A stretch of DNA of 64,000 nt from an uncultured Bacteroidales bacterium (GCA_905234285.1 CAJOHK010000005.1:1-64000); one strand, 5' to 3'. Shown: positions 15,659 to 25,263, numbered from the stretch's first letter. Notes: generated from the letters alone by a model not told the origin. Made by a program: numbers and translations.

Positions 15659-16967
15659 GCGACTTGTCGGTGCAGAGCGTCAGCAGGTAGGGGCGCAGTT
15701 CCTCCCAGTCGTAGTAGGGCGCGGGGGCCGATGACGCCAGGGCGGGGATGGTGGTCTCCTGCTCGTTGTACAGGAATTTGACCAGCACGCTACCGGCTTT
15801 GTTCTTGTAAAAAGCCATCTGGAGATTGCTGCCCATGCACAGGTATTTCCACAGATACATATTGCTCTCCGAGGCCTTCCCGGCAGGAATTTCGGTCCCC
15901 ATGGGATCCAGGCCGATGAGGCTGGCCAGCGGGAAGAGGGCGCTGTCGTGGCCGAATCGGAGGTCGGCGGCCACATTGCCGGCGGCAAGGGCGGCATCGG
16001 CCCGGTTCACCACGTCTTCCAGCAGCCATTTGGCCTGCCAGCGCAGGTACTTGCCGAATTCGACCGTGTTGCCGAAGGTCTGGTAATACTTTTCATTGAA
16101 GAACTTGCTCAGCGCCAGCAGTTCTTCCCGGGTGAAATAGCGGAATACATCCACCGGGCCGGCTTCCAGGAGCAGGTCCTGGGCATCGGCGGCAATGTAA
16201 AAGAGGTATTTGGCAAAGCGGTACGGGTCCGGAACCACGGCTGCCGTTTGGGGACCGGGGAGGAAGAAGGCTTCCATCATGTGCTGCGGGTTCACCAGGG
16301 CATGGAGTACGGAGTCCTCCAGCGCGACGCTGCGGTTCAGGGTGGCCTCATCGTACTCGTAGTAATCGTGCATGATGACGGTTTGCGTAGGGTCTCCGGT
16401 GATGAAATCCATTTCCAGTTCAGGTGCCTGGCTCCAGAGCGCACCGGTAAAGTTGGACATGCTTATGAGGCAGCGGCGGATCTTGCTGGACTGGCAGTGC
16501 ACCTTGCCGCCTTTGTCAAAAGCCGGCTGGAAGCGCTTGTACATGCGCCGGGCGATGCCCTGATGCTCCTGCCCGCCCCGCAAGGTGAGCTCGCCGTCCA
16601 TGCCCACGTGCTGGTCATACAGCCTGGAGACGTCCTGGAAGAGGGAATCGCCCTTGGGGGTGAGGATGCCGGCCTGGGAGGCTTCGTTCAGGAGGGTCCA
16701 GGCAACGGTGCCGCCGCCGCCAATCTGCCGGCGGGAGCCGTGACGGCCGTAGTGGCTCACATAAAAGGGTTCATAGCCTTTGGGCGCTGCGGTTTGCGGG
16801 CCAGGGATGCCCTCGTAGCTGTGGAAAAGACCGGCGGTGCGGTCCCATTGGCCCTGCAAATCGGCCTCATAGTCACCGGTGAGAACCTGAGGAACGGGTT
16901 CCTGATTCTTCGGTCCCTGGCAGGAGGCGAACAGAAGCCCGGCAAGGAGGAGTAACAATACCAGCAT
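15654..16967 (-). CDS. Histidine-type acid phosphatase lipoprotein (branch 2, phytase/MINPP-like)
   Basis: Predicted exported phosphomonoesterase of 437 aa. The N-terminus MLVLLLLLAGLLFASC has a lipobox with Cys16, so it should be lipid-anchored. The catalytic RHGSR is near residue 75 in FYVSHYGRHGSRR. The distal HD motif lies in LRFGHDSALFPLASLIGLD, the usual site of the general acid. Substrates in the family include inositol phosphates. The track start at 17138 runs through the neighbouring promoter. The ATG at 16967 has no basic n-region, so a non-ATG start in frame just upstream (FKKKI-M) is possible. Confidence 0.85.
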   Translation of the reverse strand: MLVLLLLLAGLLFASCQGPKNQEPVPQVLTGDYEADLQGQWDRTAGLFHSYEGIPGPQTAAPKGYEPFYVSHYGRHGSRRQIGGGGTVAWTLLNEASQAGILTPKGDSLFQDVSRLYDQHVGMDGELTLRGGQEHQGIARRMYKRFQPAFDKGGKVHCQSSKIRRCLISMSNFTGALWSQAPELEMDFITGDPTQTVIMHDYYEYDEATLNRSVALEDSVLHALVNPQHMMEAFFLPGPQTAAVVPDPYRFAKYLFYIAADAQDLLLEAGPVDVFRYFTREELLALSKFFNEKYYQTFGNTVEFGKYLRWQAKWLLEDVVNRADAALAAGNVAADLRFGHDSALFPLASLIGLDPMGTEIPAGKASESNMYLWKYLCMGSNLQMAFYKNKAGSVLVKFLYNEQETTIPALASSAPAPYYDWEELRPYLLTLCTDKSL

Positions 16968-17002
16968 AATCTTCTTTTTAAAGCGGCTGCAATTTACGAT
17001 TT

Positions 17003-17037
17003 TTTGGACAACCGGCCATAAAAAATCACTACCTTTG
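17003..17037 (+). promoter_or_regulatory. Promoter of the SGNH hydrolase gene
   Basis: TTTG-N23-TACCTTTG. The -7 box ends 6 nt before the ATG at 17044, so transcription probably starts at or next to the start codon. Confidence 0.55.
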
Positions 17038-17043
17038 TGTATT

Positions 17044-18108
17044 ATGAAAAGAATTGCACTGCTCCTCTTTCTGGTGAGCGCCCTCGCAGGTGCGCAAACC
17101 CGCTGGTATCCGGGCTGTGAAATGGGCCTGGGCGGCAAGTTGCTGCAAACCGGGAATCCCTATCACCGGGCCGACACCTCCCGCTACGCCTTTGTGGGCG
17201 CCGAACGCAACCTGGTGATGTGTTCGGCCGGCCTCACCCTGCATTTCAAGACCAACTCCAAGTTCATCAAGCTGCAGGCCGGGTACGGCTATATCTATGG
17301 TGGCCGCACCACTAACCAGTTGTCGGTGATGGGCTTCGACCTGTACATCCGGCAGGACGGCCGGTGGCTGTGGGCCTCGGCGGCCGTGCCATCGAAAGGC
17401 AAAGAGGATCAGGCCTTTACCCTCCTGGCCGATATGGACGGCAGCGAGCATGAGTGCCTGCTGTATCTTCCCATGTACAGTGAGCTTCGCAGCCTGCAGG
17501 TGGGCCTGGAGGAAGGTGCCACGCTGGCTATAGTGCCAGAAGCATCGGCCTTTAAGCTGGCGGTACACGGCTCCAGCTTTACCATGGGGGTGTCCACTAG
17601 CCGGCCGGGCATGAGCTACCCCGTGCAACTGGCCCGCCGCACCGGCCTCACCGTGCTGCCTTTCGGCATGAGCGGCAACTGCAAACTGCAGCCAGCCTAT
17701 GCCCAAGCCCTCTCCGACGCCCAGTTTGACGCACTGCTTCTGGACACCTTCTCCAATCCCTCCATCGAACAAATCAAGGAGCGCCTGTTCCCCTTTATTG
17801 AGCAGGTACAGGCGGCCCATCCGGGCGTTCCGCTCATCTTCCAGCGCACCATTTACCGGGAATACCGAAACTTTAACACGGTTAAAGATGCCTTTGAGGC
17901 CCGCCGGATAGAGGTGACCGATTCACTCATGTCCATCGCCTGTGAAAAGTACCCGGACGTGTATTACCTGCACCCCTGTGCTACGCCCAAGTCCCACGAG
18001 AGCTCCGTAGACGGAACCCATCCCGGCGATTACGGCTACACCCTCTGGGAACAGTCCATCGAAAAGCCCCTGCTAAAGATTCTGCGGAAGTACGGGTATA
18101 AGCGCTAG
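17044..18108 (+). CDS. Exported SGNH/GDSL-family esterase
   Basis: 354 aa with a cleavable signal peptide (MKRIALLLFLVSALAGAQT). An N-terminal beta-sandwich (about 20-160) comes before an SGNH fold. Block I is HGSSFTMGVSTSRPG with the nucleophile Ser near 185, block II has FGMSGNCKLQP, and block V is SSVDGTHPGDYGY with the Asp-x-x-His pair. This two-domain form resembles carbohydrate acetyl-esterases. The TTG start in the track falls inside the promoter box, so the ATG at 17044 is used. It is convergent with lgt and not in an operon. Confidence 0.82.
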   Translation: MKRIALLLFLVSALAGAQTRWYPGCEMGLGGKLLQTGNPYHRADTSRYAFVGAERNLVMCSAGLTLHFKTNSKFIKLQAGYGYIYGGRTTNQLSVMGFDLYIRQDGRWLWASAAVPSKGKEDQAFTLLADMDGSEHECLLYLPMYSELRSLQVGLEEGATLAIVPEASAFKLAVHGSSFTMGVSTSRPGMSYPVQLARRTGLTVLPFGMSGNCKLQPAYAQALSDAQFDALLLDTFSNPSIEQIKERLFPFIEQVQAAHPGVPLIFQRTIYREYRNFNTVKDAFEARRIEVTDSLMSIACEKYPDVYYLHPCATPKSHESSVDGTHPGDYGYTLWEQSIEKPLLKILRKYGYKR

Positions 18109-18171
18109 GCCGCAGCTTAACACCCCCAGAACTTAGCAACGGCCAGCCCGTCCGCATGCCCCCCCGGCGTC

Positions 18172-19056
18172 TTAGCGCCCGGTGGGCTTGGCGAAGTGCG
18201 TGGGCTCCTTCTTTTTGGGAAGGGGCTCGGGGTGCTGTGCCATGGCGGGATGCTTGGTTACGTAGGCGTACACCAGGAAACCAATGCCCAGCAGCACAAA
18301 GGGAATACTGAGCAGCTGGCCCATGTTCAGGGCCATGTTGGCCTCGAAGTCCACTTGGTCGTTCTTGATGAACTCAATGAGGAAGCGGCTGCCAAAGCAT
18401 ACAATGAAGAAAATGCCGAAGAAAGTGCCCCGGTACAGTTTTTCCAGTTTGTGGTTGTAAAGCCACAGCAGGCCAAGGCCCAGCAGCAGGTAAGTGCCGG
18501 CCTCGTACAGCTGGGTGGGGTGGCAGGGGACGGTTTCCCCGTTGCGCTCGAAGATGAATCCCCAGGGGAGACTGGTAGGACCGCCGTAAATCTCGGAATT
18601 GAATAGATTGCCCAGCCGGATAAAACAGGCGGCGAAGGCAATGGGAATGACCACGTGGTCTACAATCCAGAAGAAGTCAAAGCCGTTCTTGGGGCCGTAT
18701 TTGCGGGCATACCACCACATGCCCAGAATGAGTGCGATGGTGCCGCCGTGGCTGGCCAGACCTCCTTTCCAGGGCATGAAGATTTCCCAGAAACCGGCCC
18801 AGCTGCCAAAGTAGTAGTCGGGCTGGTAGAAGATGCAATGCCCCAGCCGGGCGCCCACGATGGTGCAGATGAGCATGGTATAGAGCAGGGGATCCAGCAG
18901 ATTGACATCTATCTTTTCCCGCTGGAAGAAATGCTTCATGATGAACCATCCCAGAATGAACCCGCCCACAAACAGGAGCGAGTACCAGCGCAATTCGAAT
19001 CCGCCCAGACGAAGGATGGCAGGATCGATATTCCAGTGAACAACCAAATATTCCAT
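18172..19056 (-). CDS. lgt: Prolipoprotein diacylglyceryl transferase
   Basis: Inner-membrane enzyme that moves diacylglycerol from phosphatidylglycerol to the lipobox cysteine of lipoprotein precursors. Seven helices are present. The Lgt signature GNLFNSEIYGGPTSLPWGFIF has the essential Arg/Asn region (CFIRLGNLFNSE), and there is a conserved SHGG in KGGLASHGGTIA. The ATG at 19056 gives 294 aa. The GTG at 19065 overlaps the -7 box and is unlikely. It is probably transcribed alone. Confidence 0.95.
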   Translation of the reverse strand: MEYLVVHWNIDPAILRLGGFELRWYSLLFVGGFILGWFIMKHFFQREKIDVNLLDPLLYTMLICTIVGARLGHCIFYQPDYYFGSWAGFWEIFMPWKGGLASHGGTIALILGMWWYARKYGPKNGFDFFWIVDHVVIPIAFAACFIRLGNLFNSEIYGGPTSLPWGFIFERNGETVPCHPTQLYEAGTYLLLGLGLLWLYNHKLEKLYRGTFFGIFFIVCFGSRFLIEFIKNDQVDFEANMALNMGQLLSIPFVLLGIGFLVYAYVTKHPAMAQHPEPLPKKKEPTHFAKPTGR

Positions 19057-19064
19057 AGCAGCCA

Positions 19065-19072
19065 CAAAGATA
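19065..19072 (-). promoter_or_regulatory. -7 box of lgt
   Basis: TATCTTTG on the minus strand, 8 nt before the lgt ATG, with no good TTG at the expected distance. Confidence 0.45.
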
Positions 19073-19157
19073 ATAAAAAATGCCGACAGTCATTCTGCCT
19101 TCTTCTGTCATTCTGAGCCAAGCGAAGAATCTATTTTATCAGGTGCGATTTTTGTAG

Positions 19158-19165
19158 TATATTTG
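19158..19165 (+). promoter_or_regulatory. -7 box of the efflux operon
   Basis: TATATTTG, 22 nt before the TolC-like start codon. The spacer region is T-rich (GCGATTTTTGTAG), without a clear -33 TTG. Confidence 0.45.
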
Positions 19166-19187
19166 CAACTTAATTTTGTAGTAGTGT

Positions 19188-20693
19188 ATGAAGATAAAAA
19201 AACTGATCCTGACCCTTGCGCTGCTGGTACCTGTTGCGGCGCAGGCGCAGTTTCAAGGCGATGAGCGGCCGGCCGCCGGGGATACGGTTCTGCTTTCCCT
19301 GGACGATGCCATCAAAATAGCCCTGTCGGAGAATACATCCGTAAAAGTGGCCGATATGGAAGTGCAGCGCACCAAGTATGCGCAGCGGGGCTCCTATGGC
19401 GCCCTTTTCCCGCAAATCAGCGCATCGGGCATGTACAGCTATGCTATTCAAAAGCAAAAGGTGTACTTCGGCTCGGACGACGACAGCGGCTCTTCCAGCT
19501 CCGGCGGCATGGCCTCCATGATGACCAGCGCCTTTGAGCCCATTATGTATTACATCAATCAGCTGTACGAGGCTACCAATACGCCCTTTGTTCCCTATGT
19601 GGCCCCTAAGCAGGAAGAGACTGCCTCCAGCGGCGGTGACGCCATAGAGATGGGCCGGCGCAACCAGGTAACCCTGGGGCTGTCGGCCGCCATGCCCATC
19701 GTAAATGTCCAGCTGTGGGAGAGCCTGCGCCTGACCGGCGACCAGGTGGAGCTGGCCGTGGAGCAGGCCCGCGAATCCCGCCTGGGAACGGTGTCTTCGG
19801 TCAAACAGGCCTATTACGCCGTGCTCATGGCCAAAGCCTCCTACGATGTGTATAACGCCGTATTTGAGAACGCCGTCCAAAACTGCAAGCTCACCGAGAT
19901 GCGGTATAACGCCCAAAAGGCCTCCGACATGGATCTGGCCCGTGCGCAAAGCTCGCTGGCGGCCGCCATCCCCAACGTGTACAACGCCGAGAATGCCATC
20001 TACCTGGCCCTGTGGCAGCTTAAGGCTGTGATGGGCGTAGACCTGGATATGGCAGTGGACGTGAGGGGCCGTCTGGAAGACTATGCCGCCCAGATGTTTT
20101 ACGACATCAATGAGGGCAGCGAGGCCACCCTGGACCGCAACAGCCAGATGCGCCAGCTCGCCACCCAGGCCGAGATGCTGGCCAAGCAAATCCGCATGCA
20201 GACATATGCCTGCCTGCCCACCCTGTCCATGCAGCTGAGCTACAATTACTACACCCAGAGCGACAAATTCAATCTGAGCCAGTGGAAATGGCTGCCGTCC
20301 AGCACCCTGGTGTTCAACCTCAGCATTCCCATCTTCACCGGCGGGCAGCGCTATCACGCCATCAAGCAAGCGCGCGTGCAGGCCAATGAGCTGGAACTCC
20401 AGCGCCAGAACGCCGAGCGCCAGCTCCGTATCGGCATCCGGCAGAGCCTTTCCACCATGGAAACATCCATGAAAACCTACGACGCCTCCAAGGAGGCCCT
20501 CAGGAGTGCCGAGAAAGCCTACGACATAGCTGCCAAGAGCTATCAGGTGGGCAAGAGCACCCTCACCGACCTCAACAACACCGAGCTCACCCTCACGCAA
20601 ACCCGTTTGCAGGTGGCCCAGGCCGTTTATAGTTTTGTGGTGGCCAAAGCAGGGCTGGAGCAGACCCTGGGCTACGATTTTTCCCAAGAATAA
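19188..20693 (+). CDS. TolC-family outer membrane efflux protein
   Basis: 501 aa outer-membrane channel subunit of a tripartite pump. A signal peptide (MKIKKLILTLALLVPVAAQAQ) precedes two OEP repeats made of long coiled-coil helices. An example is LEDAIKIALSENTSVKVADMEVQRTKYAQRGSYGALFPQI in the first repeat, mirrored in the second. A low-complexity insert DDDSGSSSSGGMASMM near 100-115 is unusual and may be an outer loop. It is followed after 13 nt by the adaptor gene, and the three pump genes form one operon. Confidence 0.92.
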   Translation: MKIKKLILTLALLVPVAAQAQFQGDERPAAGDTVLLSLDDAIKIALSENTSVKVADMEVQRTKYAQRGSYGALFPQISASGMYSYAIQKQKVYFGSDDDSGSSSSGGMASMMTSAFEPIMYYINQLYEATNTPFVPYVAPKQEETASSGGDAIEMGRRNQVTLGLSAAMPIVNVQLWESLRLTGDQVELAVEQARESRLGTVSSVKQAYYAVLMAKASYDVYNAVFENAVQNCKLTEMRYNAQKASDMDLARAQSSLAAAIPNVYNAENAIYLALWQLKAVMGVDLDMAVDVRGRLEDYAAQMFYDINEGSEATLDRNSQMRQLATQAEMLAKQIRMQTYACLPTLSMQLSYNYYTQSDKFNLSQWKWLPSSTLVFNLSIPIFTGGQRYHAIKQARVQANELELQRQNAERQLRIGIRQSLSTMETSMKTYDASKEALRSAEKAYDIAAKSYQVGKSTLTDLNNTELTLTQTRLQVAQAVYSFVVAKAGLEQTLGYDFSQE

Positions 20694-20706
20694 ATAGAGA
20701 ACAAAT

Positions 20707-21726
20707 ATGAAGATTCAAGTTGCCATTCTTCCCGCCCTGCTGGCCTTGTGGGCCTGCGGAAACAGCGGTGCCAATCAATCCCAGACCCAGGGCCCGGCTC
20801 AGGTGCCCAATGTGGAGGTCGTAACGGCCCAGGTCCAGACCGTGGCGCAGGAGAGCACCTACGCCTCCACGGTCCAGGCCTATGCCGTGAACAACATCAT
20901 GCCCCAGAGCGGCGGCCGTATCCGCAAAATAAATGTAGAAGTAGGGGACTACGTCCAAAAAGGACAGGTCCTGGCCGAAATGGACCGCCTGCAGCTGGAG
21001 CAGCTGGAACTGCAAGTGAAGAACGACGAGGTGGAATACGAGCGCCTGAAGCAGCTCTATGCCCAGGGCGGCGTATCCCAGAGCGATTTCGAGACCGCCG
21101 AACTGGGTTACAAGGTGCGCAAGACCAATTACGAGAACGTAAAGGAAAACACCATCCTCAAGAGCCCGGTAACCGGCTATGTCACCGCCCGCAATTTTGA
21201 CGCCGGCGACATGTTCTCCATGAGCGCCCCGCTGTTTGTGGTACAGCAGGTGGTGCCCGTGAAGCTGCTGGTGGGCATCTCCGAGAGCGATTATACCAAA
21301 GTGAAAAAGGGCGATTCCGTCAAGATCACGGCCGATGCCATCCCTGGCCGCAGCTTCACCGGCAAGGTGGAACGCCTGTATCCTACCGTAGATGCCGCTA
21401 CGCACACCGTCAAGGTGGAACTGACGGTGTCCAACGCCGACAAAGCCTTGCGCCCCGGCATGTATGCCCGCGTGAGCGTGAACTTCGGCAATCTGAAAAG
21501 AGTGGTCATTCCCGACCAGGCCGTGGTGCGCATGGAGGGAACCGGCCAGCGCTTTGTCTATCTGCTGGGCGCCGACAACACCGTTTCCTTTACTCCTGTC
21601 ACCCTGGGCCGCCACCTCGGCAACACCTATGAAATCACCGAAGGCATCCCTGAGGGGAGCCAGGTGGTGGTGAAGGGTCAGTCGGCCCTCAAAGACGGTG
21701 TGAGCGTGCAGGTTCTTAATAAGTAG
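20707..21726 (+). CDS. RND efflux periplasmic adaptor (membrane fusion protein)
   Basis: 339 aa lipoprotein adaptor. The lipobox LLALWAC puts the lipidated Cys at residue 17. A barrel-sandwich hybrid follows (GGRIRKINVEVGDYVQKGQVLAEMD paired with NTILKSPVTGYVTARNFDAGD), split by a short alpha-hairpin (LEQLELQVKNDEVEYERLKQLYAQGGVSQSDFE). Then come the beta-barrel and membrane-proximal domains. It bridges the RND pump and the TolC-like channel encoded beside it. Confidence 0.93.
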   Translation: MKIQVAILPALLALWACGNSGANQSQTQGPAQVPNVEVVTAQVQTVAQESTYASTVQAYAVNNIMPQSGGRIRKINVEVGDYVQKGQVLAEMDRLQLEQLELQVKNDEVEYERLKQLYAQGGVSQSDFETAELGYKVRKTNYENVKENTILKSPVTGYVTARNFDAGDMFSMSAPLFVVQQVVPVKLLVGISESDYTKVKKGDSVKITADAIPGRSFTGKVERLYPTVDAATHTVKVELTVSNADKALRPGMYARVSVNFGNLKRVVIPDQAVVRMEGTGQRFVYLLGADNTVSFTPVTLGRHLGNTYEITEGIPEGSQVVVKGQSALKDGVSVQVLNK

Positions 21727-21732
21727 CCGGCC

Positions 21733-24700
21733 ATGAGCATTTACAGAACAGCCGTCAATAAACCGGTTACCACCGCCCTGGTGTTCCTGGCCTTTGCCAT
21801 CCTGGGTGTCTTCGCCCTGGTGCAACTGCCGGTAGACAACTTCCCGGACATCGAATCCAATACCATCATGGTCATGAGTTCCTATCCGGGCGCCAGCGCC
21901 GAAGACGTGGAGACCAACCTGACCAAACTGCTGGAGAACTCCCTCAACTCGGTAGCCAACCTGAAGGATGTCACCTCCTCTTCCCGCGAGAATGTCTCGC
22001 TCCTTACCCTGCAATTCCAGTACGGGACCGATATAGAGGTGGCCACCAACGATGTGCGCGACAAGCTGGACATGATCAAGTCCCAGCTGCCGGACGGCGC
22101 CTCCAACCCCACCATCTTCAAGTTCAGCGCCGACGACATGCCCATCATGATCCTGGCCTGCACGGCCAGTCAGAGCGTGAGCGCCCTGGACAAAATCCTG
22201 GAAGACCGCCTGGCTACGCCGCTGGCCCGCGTTTCCGGTGTGGGTACGGTGTCGGTGAGCGGTGCCCCCAACCGTGAAATCAAGGTGTACTGCGACCCTT
22301 CCAAGCTGGAAGCCTATGGCCTCACCATTACCGGCATTTCCGGCATCATTGCGGCCGAAAACCGGAATGTGCCCTCGGGCAGCATCGACATCGGCTCCAA
22401 TACCTACTCGCTGCGCATCAAGAAGGAATTCTCCGATCCCCAGGAACTGATGGACGTGGTGGTGGGTTACCGGGGCGGCGCTGCCGTCTATCTGCGGGAT
22501 GTGGCCCGCGTAGAGGATGGCATGGAGGAAAAGTCGCAGGAGTCCTATACCAACGGTATCCGCGGCGCCCAGATTATTATCCAGAAGCAGTCGGGATACA
22601 ATACGGTAAACGTTATCAAGGATGTGAAGAAGGCGCTCAAAAAGATTGAGCCCAACCTGCCCTCGGACATCAAGATCAATACGGTGGTAGACTCTTCTAC
22701 CAACATTCTCAACACCATCCACTCCCTGCTGGAAACCATCCTCATTACCTTCCTGGTGGTGATGTTGGTGGTGTTCCTGTTCCTGGGCCGGTGGAGAGGT
22801 ACCCTCATTGTGGTGCTCTCCATCCCTATCGCCCTGCTGGCATCCCTGATGTATCTGTTCTTTACGGGCAACACCCTCAACATCATCTCCATGAGCGCCC
22901 TGGCCATTGCCGTGGGTATGGTGGTAGACGATGCCATTGTGGTGCTGGAGAATGTCTCGTCCCACATCGAGCGCGGCGAGAAACCCCGGGAGGCGGCCGT
23001 TCACGGCACCGCCGAGGTAGGTATCTCCGTGATTGCGTCCACCCTCACCATGCTGTGCGTGTTCCTGCCGCTTACCATGATCAACGGCATGGCGGGTATC
23101 ATGTTCCGTCAGCTGGGCTGGATTGTGAGCATCATCATGATTGTGTCCACCACCGCGGCCCTCACGCTGGTTCCCATGCTGTGTTCCCGGCTGCTCACGC
23201 CCGGCCGCAAAACCGGCAAGTTCCACAACCTCCTGTTCACGCCCGTGAACAAGTTCCTGGACGGTTTGTCGGCCGGTTATTCCCGTTTCATTGCCTGGTG
23301 CATGAATCACAAAAAGCTGGTGCTGCTGCTGTCCTTTGTGGTGTTTGCCGTGGTGCTGACCATCTACGGTCCCCGCATGAAGACGGAGTACTTCCCCACG
23401 CAGGACCAGGGGCGCTTGACCATATCGGCCGAGCTGCCCATCGGCACGGCGCAGGACGTTACCCGCGAAGTGGCGGCCGCCATTTATGAGCAAATCCTGG
23501 CCGATGTCCCCGAGATCAAGATCATGAGCTACAACTTTGGCCAGGCCGACGCCGACAACACCTGGGCCAACATGCGCTCCAACGGCACCTACATCATTTC
23601 CTATAACATCAATGTGCACACGGCCACCGAGCGTAAGGTGCTGGCCCGTGAGAAGGGCATTCCCTTCCGCACCACCTCCGAGATCTCCGATATCATCCGC
23701 GCCGACCTTCGCATGTTCCCCGAACTCAAGAAGGCCAACGTGACCGAGGGCGGCATGGGCATGGGCGGTGCCTCGCGCGTAGTACTGGAGATCTACGGCT
23801 ACGACTTTGACGAGACCGAGCAGGCCGCCAAGCAGTATCGTGACCAAATGATGGCCAGCGGCAAATTCTCGCAGGTCCTGCTGGGCCGAGACGATTATAC
23901 GCCCGAATATGAGGTAGACTTCGACCGCGAAAAACTGGCCCTGAACGGCCTGTCTTCCACTACCGCCGCGGCTGCGGTATCGGCCGCCATGAGCGGCTCG
24001 GTGGGCTCCTTCTACCGGGAGGACGGCGACGAGTACAACATCCGGGTGCGCTATGCACCGGAGTTCCGCCAGAGCATGGACGACATCGAGAACATTCTGG
24101 TGTATAACACGGCAGGCCAGGCCATCCGGGTTCGCGACCTGGGCCGTGTGGTGGAATCCAAGGTGCCTCCTACCATCCAGCGCAAGAACCGGGAACGGTA
24201 TATCTCGGCAACCGGCCTGGTGGCCCGCGGAACGGCTTTGTCCGAGGCCGTAGATGCCGTTAACGAAATCCTGAATGCCAATCCGCTGCCGCAGGAACTG
24301 TCCTATGCCATCAGCGGCGACTATGAAGAGCAACAGGAGATGTTCGGCTCGCTGCTCCTGCTGGTGGCCCTCATCATTATCCTGGTGTACATGGTCATGG
24401 CGTCCCAGTTCGAATCTTTCATGGGACCCTTCGTCATTATGTTCTCTATTCCGTTTGCCTTTACCGGTGTAGCTCTGGGGAACATGATCAGCGATCTGGC
24501 CATCGGCATGATGGGTATGGTCGGTATCATTATCCTGCTGGGCATTGTGGTTAAGAACGGTATCGTGCTCATCGACTACACCATCCTGTGCCAGGAAAGG
24601 GGCATGAGCGTACGGGAATCCTCGGTTACGGCCGCCCGAAGCCGCCTGCGCCCCATTCTCATGACCACCCTCACCACGGTCCTGGGTATGCTGCCCATGG

Positions 24701-24861
24701 CCCTGGGTACCGGCGAAGGCTCCGAGATGTGGCGCGGCCTGGGTGTTACGGTGGCCTGGGGTCTGAGTGTCTCTACCATTATCACCCTGGTCATTATCCC
24801 GGTCCTGTACTGCGGCCTCACCGAACACCGTGCAAGACGTAAAGCTAAGAAAGCTAAGTAG
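21733..24861 (+). CDS. RND efflux transporter permease (HAE-1/AcrB type)
   Basis: 1042 aa proton-driven inner-membrane pump with two repeats of six helices and large periplasmic loops. It starts IYRTAVNKPVTTALVFLAFAILGVFALVQLPVDNFPDIE. The TM4 proton-relay acidic residues lie in AIAVGMVVDDAIVVLENVSSHIE and the later conserved block is GIVVKNGIVLIDYTILCQERG. The start lies 6 nt after the adaptor stop. Ligand type (drug, bile acid, lipid) cannot be judged. The 1411-aa antisense ORF is a GC-driven shadow. Confidence 0.95.
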   Translation: MSIYRTAVNKPVTTALVFLAFAILGVFALVQLPVDNFPDIESNTIMVMSSYPGASAEDVETNLTKLLENSLNSVANLKDVTSSSRENVSLLTLQFQYGTDIEVATNDVRDKLDMIKSQLPDGASNPTIFKFSADDMPIMILACTASQSVSALDKILEDRLATPLARVSGVGTVSVSGAPNREIKVYCDPSKLEAYGLTITGISGIIAAENRNVPSGSIDIGSNTYSLRIKKEFSDPQELMDVVVGYRGGAAVYLRDVARVEDGMEEKSQESYTNGIRGAQIIIQKQSGYNTVNVIKDVKKALKKIEPNLPSDIKINTVVDSSTNILNTIHSLLETILITFLVVMLVVFLFLGRWRGTLIVVLSIPIALLASLMYLFFTGNTLNIISMSALAIAVGMVVDDAIVVLENVSSHIERGEKPREAAVHGTAEVGISVIASTLTMLCVFLPLTMINGMAGIMFRQLGWIVSIIMIVSTTAALTLVPMLCSRLLTPGRKTGKFHNLLFTPVNKFLDGLSAGYSRFIAWCMNHKKLVLLLSFVVFAVVLTIYGPRMKTEYFPTQDQGRLTISAELPIGTAQDVTREVAAAIYEQILADVPEIKIMSYNFGQADADNTWANMRSNGTYIISYNINVHTATERKVLAREKGIPFRTTSEISDIIRADLRMFPELKKANVTEGGMGMGGASRVVLEIYGYDFDETEQAAKQYRDQMMASGKFSQVLLGRDDYTPEYEVDFDREKLALNGLSSTTAAAAVSAAMSGSVGSFYREDGDEYNIRVRYAPEFRQSMDDIENILVYNTAGQAIRVRDLGRVVESKVPPTIQRKNRERYISATGLVARGTALSEAVDAVNEILNANPLPQELSYAISGDYEEQQEMFGSLLLLVALIIILVYMVMASQFESFMGPFVIMFSIPFAFTGVALGNMISDLAIGMMGMVGIIILLGIVVKNGIVLIDYTILCQERGMSVRESSVTAARSRLRPILMTTLTTVLGMLPMALGTGEGSEMWRGLGVTVAWGLSVSTIITLVIIPVLYCGLTEHRARRKAKKAK

Positions 24862-24868
24862 TCATGAG

Positions 24869-24908
24869 CCCCCGGCAGTGTTGTTTTGCAAAACAATACT
24901 GCCGGGGG
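24869..24908 (+). terminator. 40-nt near-perfect palindrome after the RND pump gene
   Basis: CCCCCGGCAGTGTTGTTTTGCAAAACAATACTGCCGGGGG, with a single G-T pair and the centre TGCA. It begins 7 nt after the pump stop and ends 24 nt before the PG0541-like ATG. It is likely a terminator or mRNA-stabilising hairpin that lowers expression of the last gene relative to the pump. Confidence 0.7.
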
Positions 24909-24932
24909 CGTAATCATTTAAGATTATTAGGT

Positions 24933-25226
24933 ATGAAAGCGATATTTGTAGCATATAATCAGGCATACAATCAGGAGATTGTCAACCTGCTGGAAGGTCT
25001 GGGCCAGCGGGGATATACCGTTTGGGAAGAGATTGGCGGCCGCGGGTCGGTAGACGGCGAGCCGCATCTGGGCTCGCATGCCTGGCCCACGCAGAACCAT
25101 GCCCTGTTGTCGGTGGTGGAGGACGCCCTAGTGCCCGCCATCATGAACCATTTACGGGATACCGACGCAGCCAACAAGGACCTGGGCCTACGGGCCTACG
25201 TCCTGCCTGTAGAACAGGCGTTGTAA
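24933..25226 (+). CDS. PG0541-type PII-like protein associated with an RND transporter
   Basis: 97 aa from the ATG at 24933 (the longer track start lies inside the palindrome). The sequence MKAIFVAYNQAYNQEIVNLLEGLGQRGYTVWEEIGGRGSVDGEPHLGSHAWP has the ferredoxin-like pattern of PII-related proteins, with an exposed loop (GGRGSVDGEPHLGSHAWPTQN) where PII has its T-loop. Small proteins of this kind follow RND operons in several Bacteroidales. A regulatory or ligand-sensing role for the pump is inferred from the fold and context only. Confidence 0.7.
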   Translation: MKAIFVAYNQAYNQEIVNLLEGLGQRGYTVWEEIGGRGSVDGEPHLGSHAWPTQNHALLSVVEDALVPAIMNHLRDTDAANKDLGLRAYVLPVEQAL

Positions 25227-25234
25227 AAAATGCT

Positions 25235-25242
25235 TATATTTG
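25235..25242 (+). promoter_or_regulatory. -7 box of trxA
   Basis: TATATTTG, 21 nt before the trxA ATG. The nearest TTG upstream is only 11 nt away, so the -33 element is unclear. Confidence 0.4.
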
Positions 25243-25263
25243 TAGAATTAAAGAACAAACCTT

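Noticed and set aside
20593-24828. 1411-aa minus-strand ORF opposite the RND pump genes
   Set aside because: Exact antisense of well conserved adaptor and pump genes. Its His/Gly/Gln-rich composition is the usual result of reading GC-rich coding DNA backwards.
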